DNA of 64,000 nt from Paractinoplanes polyasparticus (GCF_019710575.1 NZ_JAHWFK010000001.1:248001-312000); one strand, 5' to 3'. Shown: positions 9,069-17,197, numbered from the stretch's first letter. Program-made: numbers and translations. The notes: generated by a model not told the origin, from the sequence alone.

Positions 9069-10558
9069 TGACCAGCGGCAACGCCTACCAGAGTGTGGGC
9101 CAGCCGGCTCGAGGCGACCGCTTCGTCGGGCGCGAGGACTTGGTCGCCCGGGTACGCGGTATCGTCGAGGGCGATCGGCCGTCGAACATGTCGATCATCG
9201 GCAACCATCGGACCGGCAAGACCAGCCTGATCTACCGCAGTCTGATCGACATCCCGGCGGTCCGGCGAGATCTCGTCGTGGTGCTGGTCGGGATCGGCAA
9301 GGTCGGACGAATTGAGGACGTCTTCCGGCTGATCGGACGCGCCACCGTGGAGGCGCTCGACAGCCTGCCGGCGCGCGACCTTGCCGGGCTTACCGTCACC
9401 CTGGATGCACTCGAGGCCGAGTCCAGTTGGTACGGCATCATGAGCCAGTTCATCAAGCTGTTCAGCACCATCCACCAACGCGGCCTGAAGGTGCTGATCG
9501 TCCTCGACGAGTTTGATCGAATCAACCTGGCGGGGATTCAGACGGCGCATTTCCAGTTACTGCGTGACCTGTGCACCGAGGATTGGTCGTCGACCGGTCT
9601 CGTCACTGTCTCCCGTCAGCGTGTCAAGACGCTGGAGCTCGGCTCGACCAACGGGTCCTGTCTCGACCAGGTGTTGGCCGTCCGCACGTACACCAAGTTG
9701 TTCGAGCCCGGCGAACAAGATGCGATGCTGCGGCGGGCTGGCGAGGTGGGAGTCGACCTGGAGCAGCACACCGAGTGGATCACGAGCGTGGCCGGTCGTC
9801 ACCCGTACCTCCTGGAGCTTCTCTGCTACGAGCTGGTGGAAAGCTCGGGCGAGATCGACTTGGCGTACCGGAATGTGCGCTCTGCGTACGCCGACTTCTT
9901 CGCTCGCCTCATCCGGATCATCGATGCTGACCTAGGTGGCTCGGGTGTCGACAAGCTCTACCAGGTCGTTGACGGTATCGGCCTCGACGTCTCCATCGAC
10001 GACGCTCTCGCGCTGATCCGCTACGGTCTCGTCGTCGAGGCGGGTGACCAGTCGCTGATACCTTTCTCTCCCGAATTTGGCCGTTATCTGCTGTCGATCG
10101 CCGATGGCCGCGACTTCCGCAGCCTGTGGCTCGACTGCGAAGTGGGCTTGCGGCGGCTCATCCGATCGGTCCTTTCAGAGGCCGCCCCAGATGGCGACAG
10201 TCTCGGCCTGCTGCCGGCTTCCTTCAGTAAAATCATCAGTGACGCCCGATCCCGGCAAGGTCGATACGGACCCGTCGTCGACTGCTCGCTGGACACCATC
10301 GACTACCTGAACCCGAACGACCTTTTCCAGATCATCGTGGTGCGATGGGACCTTTTCGAGGCGATCCTCGGCGAAACGAAGGGCGCCTGGCAACGCCGCA
10401 GCGAGGCAGTCATTCGAGCACGCAACGAGGTGATGCACATTCGTCCGATCCCAGGCGAACTTCGGCTACATGCCCAGATGGCAGTCACCGCGATCGTGAC
10501 CACCCTCCGCCGGCTGGGCCACTTGCGTTCCGTATCCACTATCGGCGCGGTCATCTGA
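9068..10558 (+). CDS. STAND/AAA ATPase with C-terminal HEPN domain, 496 aa
   Basis: Residues 18-300 are an AAA_16/STAND ATPase: FVGREDLVAR at the start, Walker A GNHRTGKTS (45-53, Lys51), Walker B VLIVLDEFDR (142-151, Asp147-Glu148), and GRHPYLLELLCYELVE matching the same element of the upstream ATPase. Residues of about 350-490 are all-helical and resemble a Swt1-type HEPN domain, with IDYLNPNDLFQIIVVRW followed by IRARNEVMH. The latter contains Arg452-Asn453-x3-His457, the catalytic R-N-x3-H motif of HEPN RNases. The gene starts inside the stop of the big ATPase (TGATG), so it is co-translated. I infer an ATPase-gated RNase, such as an abortive-infection effector; HEPN cleavage activity is predicted only from the motif. 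Confidence 0.82.
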   Translation: MTSGNAYQSVGQPARGDRFVGREDLVARVRGIVEGDRPSNMSIIGNHRTGKTSLIYRSLIDIPAVRRDLVVVLVGIGKVGRIEDVFRLIGRATVEALDSLPARDLAGLTVTLDALEAESSWYGIMSQFIKLFSTIHQRGLKVLIVLDEFDRINLAGIQTAHFQLLRDLCTEDWSSTGLVTVSRQRVKTLELGSTNGSCLDQVLAVRTYTKLFEPGEQDAMLRRAGEVGVDLEQHTEWITSVAGRHPYLLELLCYELVESSGEIDLAYRNVRSAYADFFARLIRIIDADLGGSGVDKLYQVVDGIGLDVSIDDALALIRYGLVVEAGDQSLIPFSPEFGRYLLSIADGRDFRSLWLDCEVGLRRLIRSVLSEAAPDGDSLGLLPASFSKIISDARSRQGRYGPVVDCSLDTIDYLNPNDLFQIIVVRWDLFEAILGETKGAWQRRSEAVIRARNEVMHIRPIPGELRLHAQMAVTAIVTTLRRLGHLRSVSTIGAVI

Positions 10559-11019
10559 TCGGGGCGCTCGAAGGGTTGCCGGCCGTCTGCATCGCAACCT
10601 GCGCGAGCCATACAGAAGCCTGGTGACCACGACGCTGCACGGCAATGGCGAGCCGAGGATTGTGGCCTGACCCGGCGACCGAATCGGCGAAATCGAACCC
10701 GGGCCGGTGGTGAGGGTCGAGCAGGCCGAGCGGGATGTCGGCAAGCGCGGCGTCGGCGAGTACAAACCGCTCGCGGACCGCGAGGTCCTCGAAGTCGTGG
10801 TGATGCGGCGGATGTCGTCGACGCTTCGCTCACCGTCGTGTCGATGGGGGTGACCACGAGGCGGCACGATATCGGCGCAGTCCGATCCGGGAACGAAGGT
10901 CGTTCCCGACGCTGAACCAAGAGATGCAGATTCAAGCCGATCATCCGCAACGAGGGCAAACCGCACGAGCAGACACCGAAGGCCATCGGCCAGGGCTGGA
11001 ACGCCTTCAAGCGGATCCT
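10559..11019. other. Gene-poor stretch with debris, right edge of accessory block
   Basis: No complete gene is convincing here. Short pieces in several frames resemble broken coding sequence. The clearest is the C-terminal-like scrap at 10931-11023, which runs into the 3' end of the opposite-strand LacI gene. With 1674-2328 it brackets the NYN/STAND block in decayed sequence. Confidence 0.55.
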
Positions 11020-11023
11020 CTAA
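10931..11023 (+). pseudogene. C-terminal remnant of a coding sequence, FG-GAP/VCBS-like
   Basis: One forward frame reads IIRNEGKPHEQTPKAIGQGW then NAFKRIL and stop (TAA, 11021-11023). The IGxGWN-x-F pattern is like the end of an FG-GAP/VCBS repeat found in secreted actinobacterial proteins. There is no open frame upstream to supply a start. The stop shares bases with the TAG stop of the convergent LacI gene. The family guess rests on a few residues. Confidence 0.3.
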
Positions 11024-12084
11024 CTCCCCACCGCCCGTTCGCGGCTGCCTGGAACCTCGGTCGGGGTTCCTGGCAGTCGCCGTCTGAGCGCGACCTGGCG
11101 GCCCGCGGCCAGAGCGGTCGATCCGCGTACGACCAGTCGCACGGGCAGCACGAGCGGGCGCCCACTCGGTTTCGCCCCCTGCGCCACCGCGATGCAGTTC
11201 TGCATGCCGGTGAAGCCCATCCGGTACAGCGGCGAAGCGATCGTGGTGAGCTGCGGCTCGACCAGCTCGTCAAAGATGATGTTGTCGAATCCGACCACGC
11301 TGACCTGCTCGGGGACGACCACGCCGAGCCGGCTGAGGCCCTTCATGATGCCGATGGCGAGCTGGTCGTTGTAGGCCTGGACGGCGGTCGAGTCGGATTC
11401 GGCGACCCGCAGAGCGGCGCTGAGACCGGCGAGCACAGTCGGCTCGTACGGCCCCAGCCGGCGCGCCTCCAGCCCGAGGTCGGCCGCGGCCTGACGCAAC
11501 GACCGCCACCGCACACCGTCCGACCAACTGGTCTCCGGCCCCGCCACGTACGTGATCTTCTCGTGCCCCAGCGACGCGAGATGCTCGACGGCCCGACGGA
11601 TGCCGCGCTCGGCGTCGTTGAGCACGCAGTTGGCCTCCGGGATGATCCGGTTGAGCAGCACCACGGCCTTCTGCTTGGCGACCATCCGCAGCGCCGAGTC
11701 GGTCATCCGCGAACTGGCGATCACCACCCCGTCGACCTGGGCCAGCTCCTGCTCGATGGTCTGCCGCTCCACCCGGGGCGACTCGTTGGTGTGCGACAGG
11801 ATCAGCTGGTATCCGGCCTCGCGCGCCGCCTCGTACGCGCCCTTGATGATGTCGCCGTAGAAAGGATTCGTCACGTCCGCGACGACCAGCGCGATCGCGT
11901 TCCGCACCGTGCCCGCGGGCGGCTGCCCCGCGGTGGCCGTGCGATAGCCCAGCCGATCGGCCGCCGCGAAGATTCGCTGCGCGGTGTCCGCGTTGACCCG
12001 CCCCGGACGCGCATAGGCCCGCGACACCGTCGAGGCGGCAACTCCCGCCTCGCGCGCCACGTCGTAGATAGTCGGGCGGCCCAT
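11020..12084 (-). CDS. LacI-family transcriptional regulator, 354 aa
   Basis: The N-terminal helix-turn-helix TIYDVAREAGVAASTVSRAY (residues 5-24) followed by the hinge-helix region RIFAAADRLGYR is diagnostic of LacI/GalR regulators. The rest is a periplasmic-binding-protein-like effector domain (IALVVADVTNPFYGDIIKGA onward). Starting at the ATG at 12084 places the HTH in its usual position; a longer in-frame version has no HTH-like extension. It is divergent from a secreted beta-propeller-like gene (105 bases between starts). The sugar effector and target genes cannot be deduced. Its C-terminal end is long and Arg-rich (RQVALRRRLPGTPTEVPGSR), which may reflect erosion at the accessory-block edge. 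Confidence 0.9.
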   Translation of the reverse strand: MGRPTIYDVAREAGVAASTVSRAYARPGRVNADTAQRIFAAADRLGYRTATAGQPPAGTVRNAIALVVADVTNPFYGDIIKGAYEAAREAGYQLILSHTNESPRVERQTIEQELAQVDGVVIASSRMTDSALRMVAKQKAVVLLNRIIPEANCVLNDAERGIRRAVEHLASLGHEKITYVAGPETSWSDGVRWRSLRQAAADLGLEARRLGPYEPTVLAGLSAALRVAESDSTAVQAYNDQLAIGIMKGLSRLGVVVPEQVSVVGFDNIIFDELVEPQLTTIASPLYRMGFTGMQNCIAVAQGAKPSGRPLVLPVRLVVRGSTALAAGRQVALRRRLPGTPTEVPGSRERAVGS

Positions 12085-12188
12085 GTCGAGGATGTTAAAT
12101 CCGTATTCCCCACTAAGACAGCCCTCCGGACAACCGGCTATCGCACCCTGCCGGACCACGGGGTGGTTGGTCCCCGTCATAGTGGGTC

Positions 12189-13274
12189 GTGCGTATTCCA
12201 CTCGTCAGCGCCCTCACGGCCGTCGCCCTGACCTTCCCGGCTCCCGCGCTCGCGGCCGGCAGCGCTCTCGCCGGACGAGTTGCGCCCGCGACGGTGTGCG
12301 CCATCGGCGACAAGCGGCTCGACGAGCTCTCCGGCATGGTGGCCGCGGGCGGCGGCTACGTCGTGGTCAACGACGGCGTCGATCAGGCCTCCCACCGGAA
12401 GATCTTCTTCCTGGACAGCCGGTGCCGCGTCACCCGCGCCGTGTCCTACCCGTCGCGTCCGCGTGACACCGAGGACCTGGCCCGTGCCGCCGACGGGACG
12501 CTGTGGATCGGCGACATCGGCGACAACGGAAGCAGCCGCACCACTGTCGCGCTGTGGAAACTCGCACCCGGCGCCAGGAGCCCGATCCTGTACCGGCTGA
12601 CCTACCCCGACGGCCCGCACGACGCCGAGGCGCTGCTCGCCGCCCCCGACGGCACGCCCGTCATCGTGACCAAGAACGCCGGAGCCGCCGGCCTCTACAC
12701 ACCGGCAAGCCCACTGAGCCGCAGGAACGCGACCCCGCTGACCAGGGCCGGCGCCGTCGACCTGCCGCCGTCCACCACCAGCAACCCGTTCTCGTTCCTC
12801 GGCCGCGCCTACATCACCGGCGCCGCCTCATCGCCCGACGGCCGCCACGTAGCCCTGCGCACCTACGCCGACGCCTTCGAGTTCGACGTTCCCGGCAACG
12901 ACGTCGTGAAAGCCCTGACCTCCACCACCCCGCGCCGGATCCCCCTGCCCGACGAGCCCCAGGGCGAATCCCTCACCTACAGCGCCGACGGTCGCTCCCT
13001 GCTGACCGTCTCGGAATCCTCCGGCGAACAGGCCGGCGCCCGCCCGGTGATCCTCCGCTACCCCCTGCCCGGCCGCCCCGCCGCTCCGTCGGCCGCCGCT
13101 CCGTCGCCGGACGCCTCGCCGTCGCCGGACGCCTCACTCCCCCGGGCCACGGCTGTCTCCGCCCCCGAACAGCCTCCGTTCAACTACATCGCCGTCGTGG
13201 CCGGGGCGGCCGGCCTGCTCGGGGTCGCGCTCGCCGCGGTTCTGGCACTGAGAAGTCGCGTGCGTAAGCGGTAG
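12189..13274 (+). CDS. Secreted beta-propeller-like protein with C-terminal membrane anchor, 361 aa
   Basis: A signal peptide (MRIPLVSALTAVALTFPAPALA) is followed by a beta-propeller-like domain of repeated strands (LDELSGMVAAGGGYVVVNDG, TEDLARAADGTLWIGDIGDN, DAEALLAAPDGTPVIVTKNA, GESLTYSADGRSLLTVSE). Then come a Pro/Ser/Ala-rich stalk with repeated SPDAS and one transmembrane helix (about 333-354) ending in RSRVRKR. The topology fits a cell-surface protein displayed outside. No catalytic motif is seen, so its function is unknown. It starts at a GTG with no strong ribosome site. An internally deleted copy of part of it lies just after its stop (13279-13342). Confidence 0.75.
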   Translation: MRIPLVSALTAVALTFPAPALAAGSALAGRVAPATVCAIGDKRLDELSGMVAAGGGYVVVNDGVDQASHRKIFFLDSRCRVTRAVSYPSRPRDTEDLARAADGTLWIGDIGDNGSSRTTVALWKLAPGARSPILYRLTYPDGPHDAEALLAAPDGTPVIVTKNAGAAGLYTPASPLSRRNATPLTRAGAVDLPPSTTSNPFSFLGRAYITGAASSPDGRHVALRTYADAFEFDVPGNDVVKALTSTTPRRIPLPDEPQGESLTYSADGRSLLTVSESSGEQAGARPVILRYPLPGRPAAPSAAAPSPDASPSPDASLPRATAVSAPEQPPFNYIAVVAGAAGLLGVALAAVLALRSRVRKR

Positions 13275-13278
13275 GCCG

Positions 13279-13342
13279 GACGATGCCGAGGCGGCGCCCC
13301 GGTCATCGTCGCCAAGAACGGCGGGACGGCCCACTGAGCCGG
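13279..13342 (+). repeat. Internally deleted duplicate of part of the upstream gene
   Basis: This stretch matches 12619-12722 of the preceding gene (segments GACGCCGAGGCG, CCCGTCATCGT, CCAAGAACG, CCCACTGAGCCG in the same order) but lacks several blocks. It begins a few bases after the gene's stop at 13274. It looks like the residue of a tandem duplication that has since decayed. Confidence 0.6.
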
Positions 13343-13345
13343 CGG

Positions 13346-13522
13346 TCACTCGACCGGGAACCGCCAGCGCTGGCTCTTCAGGTTCTTGTTGCACGCCATG
13401 ACGTAGAGCTGTTCCCCGCCCTCGTGCGCCTCTTCCGGAACGGCGAGGCATTTGCCGGTCGCGGGATTCTTCAATTCGTACCGGGCGGTTCCGGGGATCG
13501 GGTCTCGATCCGCTGTCGGTCC
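13346..13522 (-). pseudogene. Ricin-type lectin-like C-terminal remnant
   Basis: The reverse strand reads YELKNPATGKCLAV, then GGEQLYVMACN and QRWRFPVE before a stop at 13346-13348. The K-C-L-x-V, two Cys about 20 apart and Q-x-W-x-F pattern is that of a ricin B-lectin/RICIN repeat. The frame is open back to a TGA near 13615 but has no ATG or GTG before the domain, so I treat it as a gene that lost its 5' end. A TTG or CTG start cannot be ruled out, in which case this would be a small lectin of under 90 aa. Confidence 0.5.
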
Positions 13523-13673
13523 GCTCTCACCGGCCGGGCCGGGTGCGGACGGTCGGCTTCCCGACAGTGGATCGCCAATTCGACGGACATCGCGCTCCGG
13601 CTCACAGTTACCTCACAGGTCAACCGATCTCATAGGCGCACGTGATTTCGCGCGGACTATGGGGGGAACGGTT

Positions 13674-15161
13674 GTGAGTCGGGCTCGGAGATGGGGACTG
13701 GCCGCGCTGGCGGGCGTGATGCCGGCGACGCTGGCAATTGTGGGAATTCAGGTGGCGGACGCCGCCGCGACGCCGCCCGGGGCGCGGCTCATGGCGGCCG
13801 GCAAGAACATCACGGCCGAGCGGTACGACGCCGGCAACCAGTACGCCGTGAGCCTCGACCTCGGCCTCAACGTCGTCGCCGGCCAGGAGGCGATCGAGGT
13901 GCGGGCGAAGCGCAAGTCGTACGCGGACCCGATCGTGGCCGACGTGATCAGCAAGAAGGGCAACAAGCGCCTGCCGGCCGGGACGGTCACCGACATGTCC
14001 GGGCTCAAGCGCTTCTCGACCGTCACCGTCAAGGACGCCAAGGGCAAGGTGATCCGGCTCTACACGACCAACTTCTGCCCCAACACGTACGACTCCGTCC
14101 GTACCCGGCCCGAGGCGCCGGCACAGACGCCGTACCCGATGAATTGCGGCGGGGAGAACCCGTTCACGCTCGGGTCGGTGTGGGGCATCCAGGCCGGCTG
14201 GGCCGCCTCGACCGAGGACGCTCCCCCGACCGGCAAGCCGTTCGATCTGCCGGTCGGCAAGTACACGGTCGGCGTCACGGTCAACGAGGCGTACCGGAAG
14301 GCGTTCGACATCGCCACCAAGGACGCGTCGGTGTCGCTCAACCTGACGGTCAAGAAGGGTGAGTACGGCGAGAAGGCGCTGGCCGGCGACCACGACCACC
14401 ACGGCCCGCAGGTGTCGGACTACCGGCCCGAGTACCGGGTCGCGGCCAAGCGGCCGGCCGCGGCGAAGGCGCCGGCCACCGGCCCGAAGCCCGACCTGCG
14501 TTCGCTGCCCGCGTGGGGCATCTCCATCACGCCGGGCGCCAAGAACAAGTGGCACGTCAACTTCGGCGCGACGGTCTGGAACGCGGGCACCTCACCGCTG
14601 CTGGTCGACGGGTTCCGCCGCAGCGGGGCGGGTCTGATGGACGCGTACCAGTACTTCTTCGACGCTCAGGGCAACCAGGTCGGCGCCGTGCCGGCCGGGA
14701 CGATGGAGTGGGACGCGCGGGCCGGGCACGAGCACTGGCACTTCACCGACTTTGCGCAGTACAACCTGCTCCGCGCGGACAAGAAGCTCGCGGTGCGCAG
14801 CGGCAAGGAGGCGTTCTGCCTGGCCAACACCGACCAGGTCGACTACACGATCCCGCTGGCCAAGTGGCGCCCGCTGAACACCGACCTCGAGACGTCGTGC
14901 GGGGAGAAGGACTCGGTCGGCGTCCGTGAGGTGCTCGACATCGGTAACGGCGACACCTACACCCAGGACCGCCCGGGTCAGTCGTTCGACATCACCGGCC
15001 TGCCCAACGGCACGTACTACATCGAGGTCAAGGCGAACCCGGCCGGCAAGCTGAGCGAGTCGAGCGCGACCAACAACACGTCGCTGCGCAAGATCGTGCT
15101 CGGCGGCACCGCCAAGAAGCGCACGCTCTCGGTGCCCCCGGTCAACGGCATCAAGGGCTGA
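13674..15161 (+). CDS. Secreted lysyl-oxidase-like copper protein, 495 aa
   Basis: A signal peptide (about 1-33, ending VADAAA) precedes an N-terminal beta domain of about 200 residues and a Pro/Ala linker. Residues of about 270-470 resemble the lysyl-oxidase catalytic domain (PF01186), with the copper-site motif GHEHWHFTDFAQYNLL (His352, His354, His356) and later SFDITGLPNGTYYIEVKANP. Eukaryotic lysyl oxidases deaminate peptidyl lysine using copper and a lysine tyrosylquinone; bacterial relatives are poorly characterised. The GTG at 13674 is chosen because GGGGGAA lies just upstream; an ATG at 13659 is in frame but has no such site. A histidine-rich piece (GDHDHHGP) sits near residue 240 and could bind metal. 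It acts outside the cell. Confidence 0.8.
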   Translation: MSRARRWGLAALAGVMPATLAIVGIQVADAAATPPGARLMAAGKNITAERYDAGNQYAVSLDLGLNVVAGQEAIEVRAKRKSYADPIVADVISKKGNKRLPAGTVTDMSGLKRFSTVTVKDAKGKVIRLYTTNFCPNTYDSVRTRPEAPAQTPYPMNCGGENPFTLGSVWGIQAGWAASTEDAPPTGKPFDLPVGKYTVGVTVNEAYRKAFDIATKDASVSLNLTVKKGEYGEKALAGDHDHHGPQVSDYRPEYRVAAKRPAAAKAPATGPKPDLRSLPAWGISITPGAKNKWHVNFGATVWNAGTSPLLVDGFRRSGAGLMDAYQYFFDAQGNQVGAVPAGTMEWDARAGHEHWHFTDFAQYNLLRADKKLAVRSGKEAFCLANTDQVDYTIPLAKWRPLNTDLETSCGEKDSVGVREVLDIGNGDTYTQDRPGQSFDITGLPNGTYYIEVKANPAGKLSESSATNNTSLRKIVLGGTAKKRTLSVPPVNGIKG

Positions 15162-15184
15162 CCCACGCCGCCACCCGCGCCCGA

Positions 15185-15216
15185 TCGCCGCTCGCACAAG
15201 GAAGTGCGGGCGGCGA
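15185..15216. terminator. Bidirectional hairpin between convergent genes
   Basis: A 13-bp stem with one G-T pair (15185-15197 with 15204-15216) and a 6-base AAGGAA loop lies between the lysyl-oxidase-like gene and the convergent acyltransferase gene. There is no T-run, as is usual in GC-rich actinobacteria. Confidence 0.6.
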
Positions 15217-15225
15217 CCGTGCTCG

Positions 15226-16632
15226 TCAGCGGGGCCGGTTCTCCGGCTCGGAGCCGGGCACGCGGGCCACGCCGCTGGCGCGGCTTCCGTAGACGGTTCC
15301 GGAGGGCGGCTTGGTGCCGCCCTGGAAGTCGACGCTCACGCCGCTGCCGTAGCCGGGGCTCACCGCGTTGCCGACGGCCGGGGATTCCGGCGTACGCGGG
15401 GAAGCCGCGACCGCCGTGGGCGGTGTGCCCACCCCACTCGCACCCGCCTGCGCCGGTGTCACCGCCGGCCTGGCCGGCTCACCCGGACCAGCCTGTGCCG
15501 GCGTGACCGGCCCGCCCGCACCCGCCAGGGCCGGCATCGCGGCCGGCCACAGCGAGGCCTTGCGCTTGGCCGACACGTCCTCGACCCAGCCGAACAGCAG
15601 CACCGCGACCAGCACGAGCGCCGTCTCGAGCACCAACATCCAGACGATGTACTGGAACGTCGCCCACGGCACCTCGTAGTGCTCGAGCACGGCGGCGCCC
15701 ACCGTGATCAGCGGGAAGTGCCAGAGGTAGATCGTGATGGCCCGGGCGTTGATGACCCGCACCGACTCGGCCAGCCACTTGAAGCTGACCTTGTCGAGCA
15801 CGGCCAGCGCCGGGCGGAAGCGCAGCACGACCAGGACGAAGGCCAGCGACCACAGCGTACGGGCGATGGGCTCCTCGTTGAGGTCGAAGCCCCACGCCGT
15901 CGGGTGCGTGAACAGCCAGTACAGGCCGATGCCGCCGATCACCGCGGTCAGCGCGGCCCAGACGGCGACCGGCAGCCGGTGCAGGCGGCCGTCGCGATGG
16001 GCGAAACCGGCGATCCAGCACGCGGCGTACGTGACGAAGTCCCACATGATGCCGTCGATCGGGTCGGGCAGGCGGAAACCGGTCAGGTGCAACGCGGCGA
16101 GCGCGGCCACGGGCAGCGCCACCACGACCCAGCCCAGCTTCTTGTAGGCGAAGTACAGGATCGGCGAGACCAGCACGAAGATCAGGTACGCCCGGAGGTA
16201 CCAGAGCACCTCCCAGAACGGCTCACCCCACGAGCTGCCCGGCGGGTCCTCCAGCGGGAACAGCCAGAAGAGCAGGTTGAGCTTGTGCAGCGGGTGGTCG
16301 GGGTCGCTCGCCGACCACCCGTGCCAGAACATGATCGGCAGCGCCACCGCGGCGAACGTCCACAGGGCGGGCAGCAGGCGGCGGATGCGCGACCACACCG
16401 CCTTGCGCGCGCCCGACTTGGCCAGCGACGCGGCCATCAGCGAACCGGCGATGGCGAACATGACGCCCATGGCGGGCAGCACGTAGGTCAGCCAGGCCCA
16501 GCCGAACGCGTGGTAGACGACGACGCGCACGATGGCGAGGGCACGCAGAGTGTCGATGTAGCGGTTGCGCGGGGGCTTGGCGACCGGTGAGGCCTCAGCC
16601 GTGGGCACGCCCGCGACAGGTGTTGCAGTCAT
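15226..16632 (-). CDS. Acyltransferase-3 family membrane protein, 468 aa
   Basis: This is a polytopic membrane acyltransferase of the OafA/NodX/WecH type, which moves acyl groups onto cell-surface sugars or lipids. After a short cytoplasmic N-terminus comes RNRYIDTLRALAIVRVVVYH, the family's first helix with the conserved R-x10-H. About ten hydrophobic helices follow, including TIYLWHFPL near the end. The last 100 residues are a disordered Ala/Pro/Gly tail containing two copies of VTPAQAG. Start ATG 16632 has GGAGG seven bases upstream. The acceptor cannot be predicted. Nothing in the neighbourhood (convergent lysyl-oxidase-like gene, divergent small gene) fixes a pathway. Confidence 0.87.
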   Translation of the reverse strand: MTATPVAGVPTAEASPVAKPPRNRYIDTLRALAIVRVVVYHAFGWAWLTYVLPAMGVMFAIAGSLMAASLAKSGARKAVWSRIRRLLPALWTFAAVALPIMFWHGWSASDPDHPLHKLNLLFWLFPLEDPPGSSWGEPFWEVLWYLRAYLIFVLVSPILYFAYKKLGWVVVALPVAALAALHLTGFRLPDPIDGIMWDFVTYAACWIAGFAHRDGRLHRLPVAVWAALTAVIGGIGLYWLFTHPTAWGFDLNEEPIARTLWSLAFVLVVLRFRPALAVLDKVSFKWLAESVRVINARAITIYLWHFPLITVGAAVLEHYEVPWATFQYIVWMLVLETALVLVAVLLFGWVEDVSAKRKASLWPAAMPALAGAGGPVTPAQAGPGEPARPAVTPAQAGASGVGTPPTAVAASPRTPESPAVGNAVSPGYGSGVSVDFQGGTKPPSGTVYGSRASGVARVPGSEPENRPR

Positions 16633-16920
16633 GGTTGGGCCTCCGCCAGCGGGTCGTGAACACACAGCTCTCGTACACGATCATGGCGACGACCTGCGCG
16701 TAAACCATCGAACGCCGTACGACAGCCGTCCGTCCGGTCAGGTCGGTGTGCCCGTCCGGTGGCGTGTTTCCCGATCTCTCGATGCACGCCGCACCTGGTC
16801 ACGCTGAGTGAAACAGGGGTGACTTCGCGGCTGCGGCCTAAAACTTGTCGTACCCCAGGGCTAACTTGAGCGATGAGTTACCGACGGCCGCCCGGTCCTA
16901 TGGTTGAGGAGGATTCAACG
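16633..16920. other. Divergent intergenic region
   Basis: 288 bases between the starts of the acyltransferase and the 91-aa protein gene. It must hold both promoters. Apart from the GGAGG site of the first and the GAGGAGGA site of the second I see no repeat, operator-like palindrome or gene. Confidence 0.5.
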
Positions 16921-17196
16921 ATGAAGACATTTCTGACCGCCGCCCGCGCCGAAGCCCTGTTCACGAGCCACCTGGCCACCGGCAGCCGCCCTTCGTTCGA
17001 GGCGGTTGACGACGCCATCCGCATAGCCGTGCGTAACCACCAAGGAGTCCGGGGTTGCGCCGCCGACGTCGCCGGCGAGTACGGCGACCATCCCGAGATC
17101 GCGGCCCCTCGCATGCGCTGGGCCCGCCGCCTGGTCGAGGAGCTGTACGCCGCCCGTCCCGGCCACCGCCGCGACCGCTGGGCCCTGGTCGCCTGA
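16921..17196 (+). CDS. Small conserved-looking protein, 91 aa, unknown function
   Basis: I do not recognise a named family. The protein is mainly alpha-helical and mildly basic, with LTAARAEALFTSHLATGSRP, IRIAVRNHQGVRGCAADVAG and MRWARRLVEELYAARPG. No signal peptide or membrane segment is seen. A very good ribosome site, GAGGAGGA, lies eight bases before the ATG, which together with typical codon use supports a real gene. It is convergent with the NarL-type regulator gene, one base apart. Confidence 0.75.
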   Translation: MKTFLTAARAEALFTSHLATGSRPSFEAVDDAIRIAVRNHQGVRGCAADVAGEYGDHPEIAAPRMRWARRLVEELYAARPGHRRDRWALVA

Positions 17197-17197
17197 C

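Noticed and set aside
12118..12188. LacI operator in the LacI/propeller intergenic region
   Set aside because: Short GC-rich inverted repeats exist but none has the central CG-symmetric 14-18 bp form expected for LacI proteins.
10924..12231. Plus-strand frame of 435 codons opposite the LacI gene
   Set aside because: Antisense shadow of a gene with an unmistakable helix-turn-helix.
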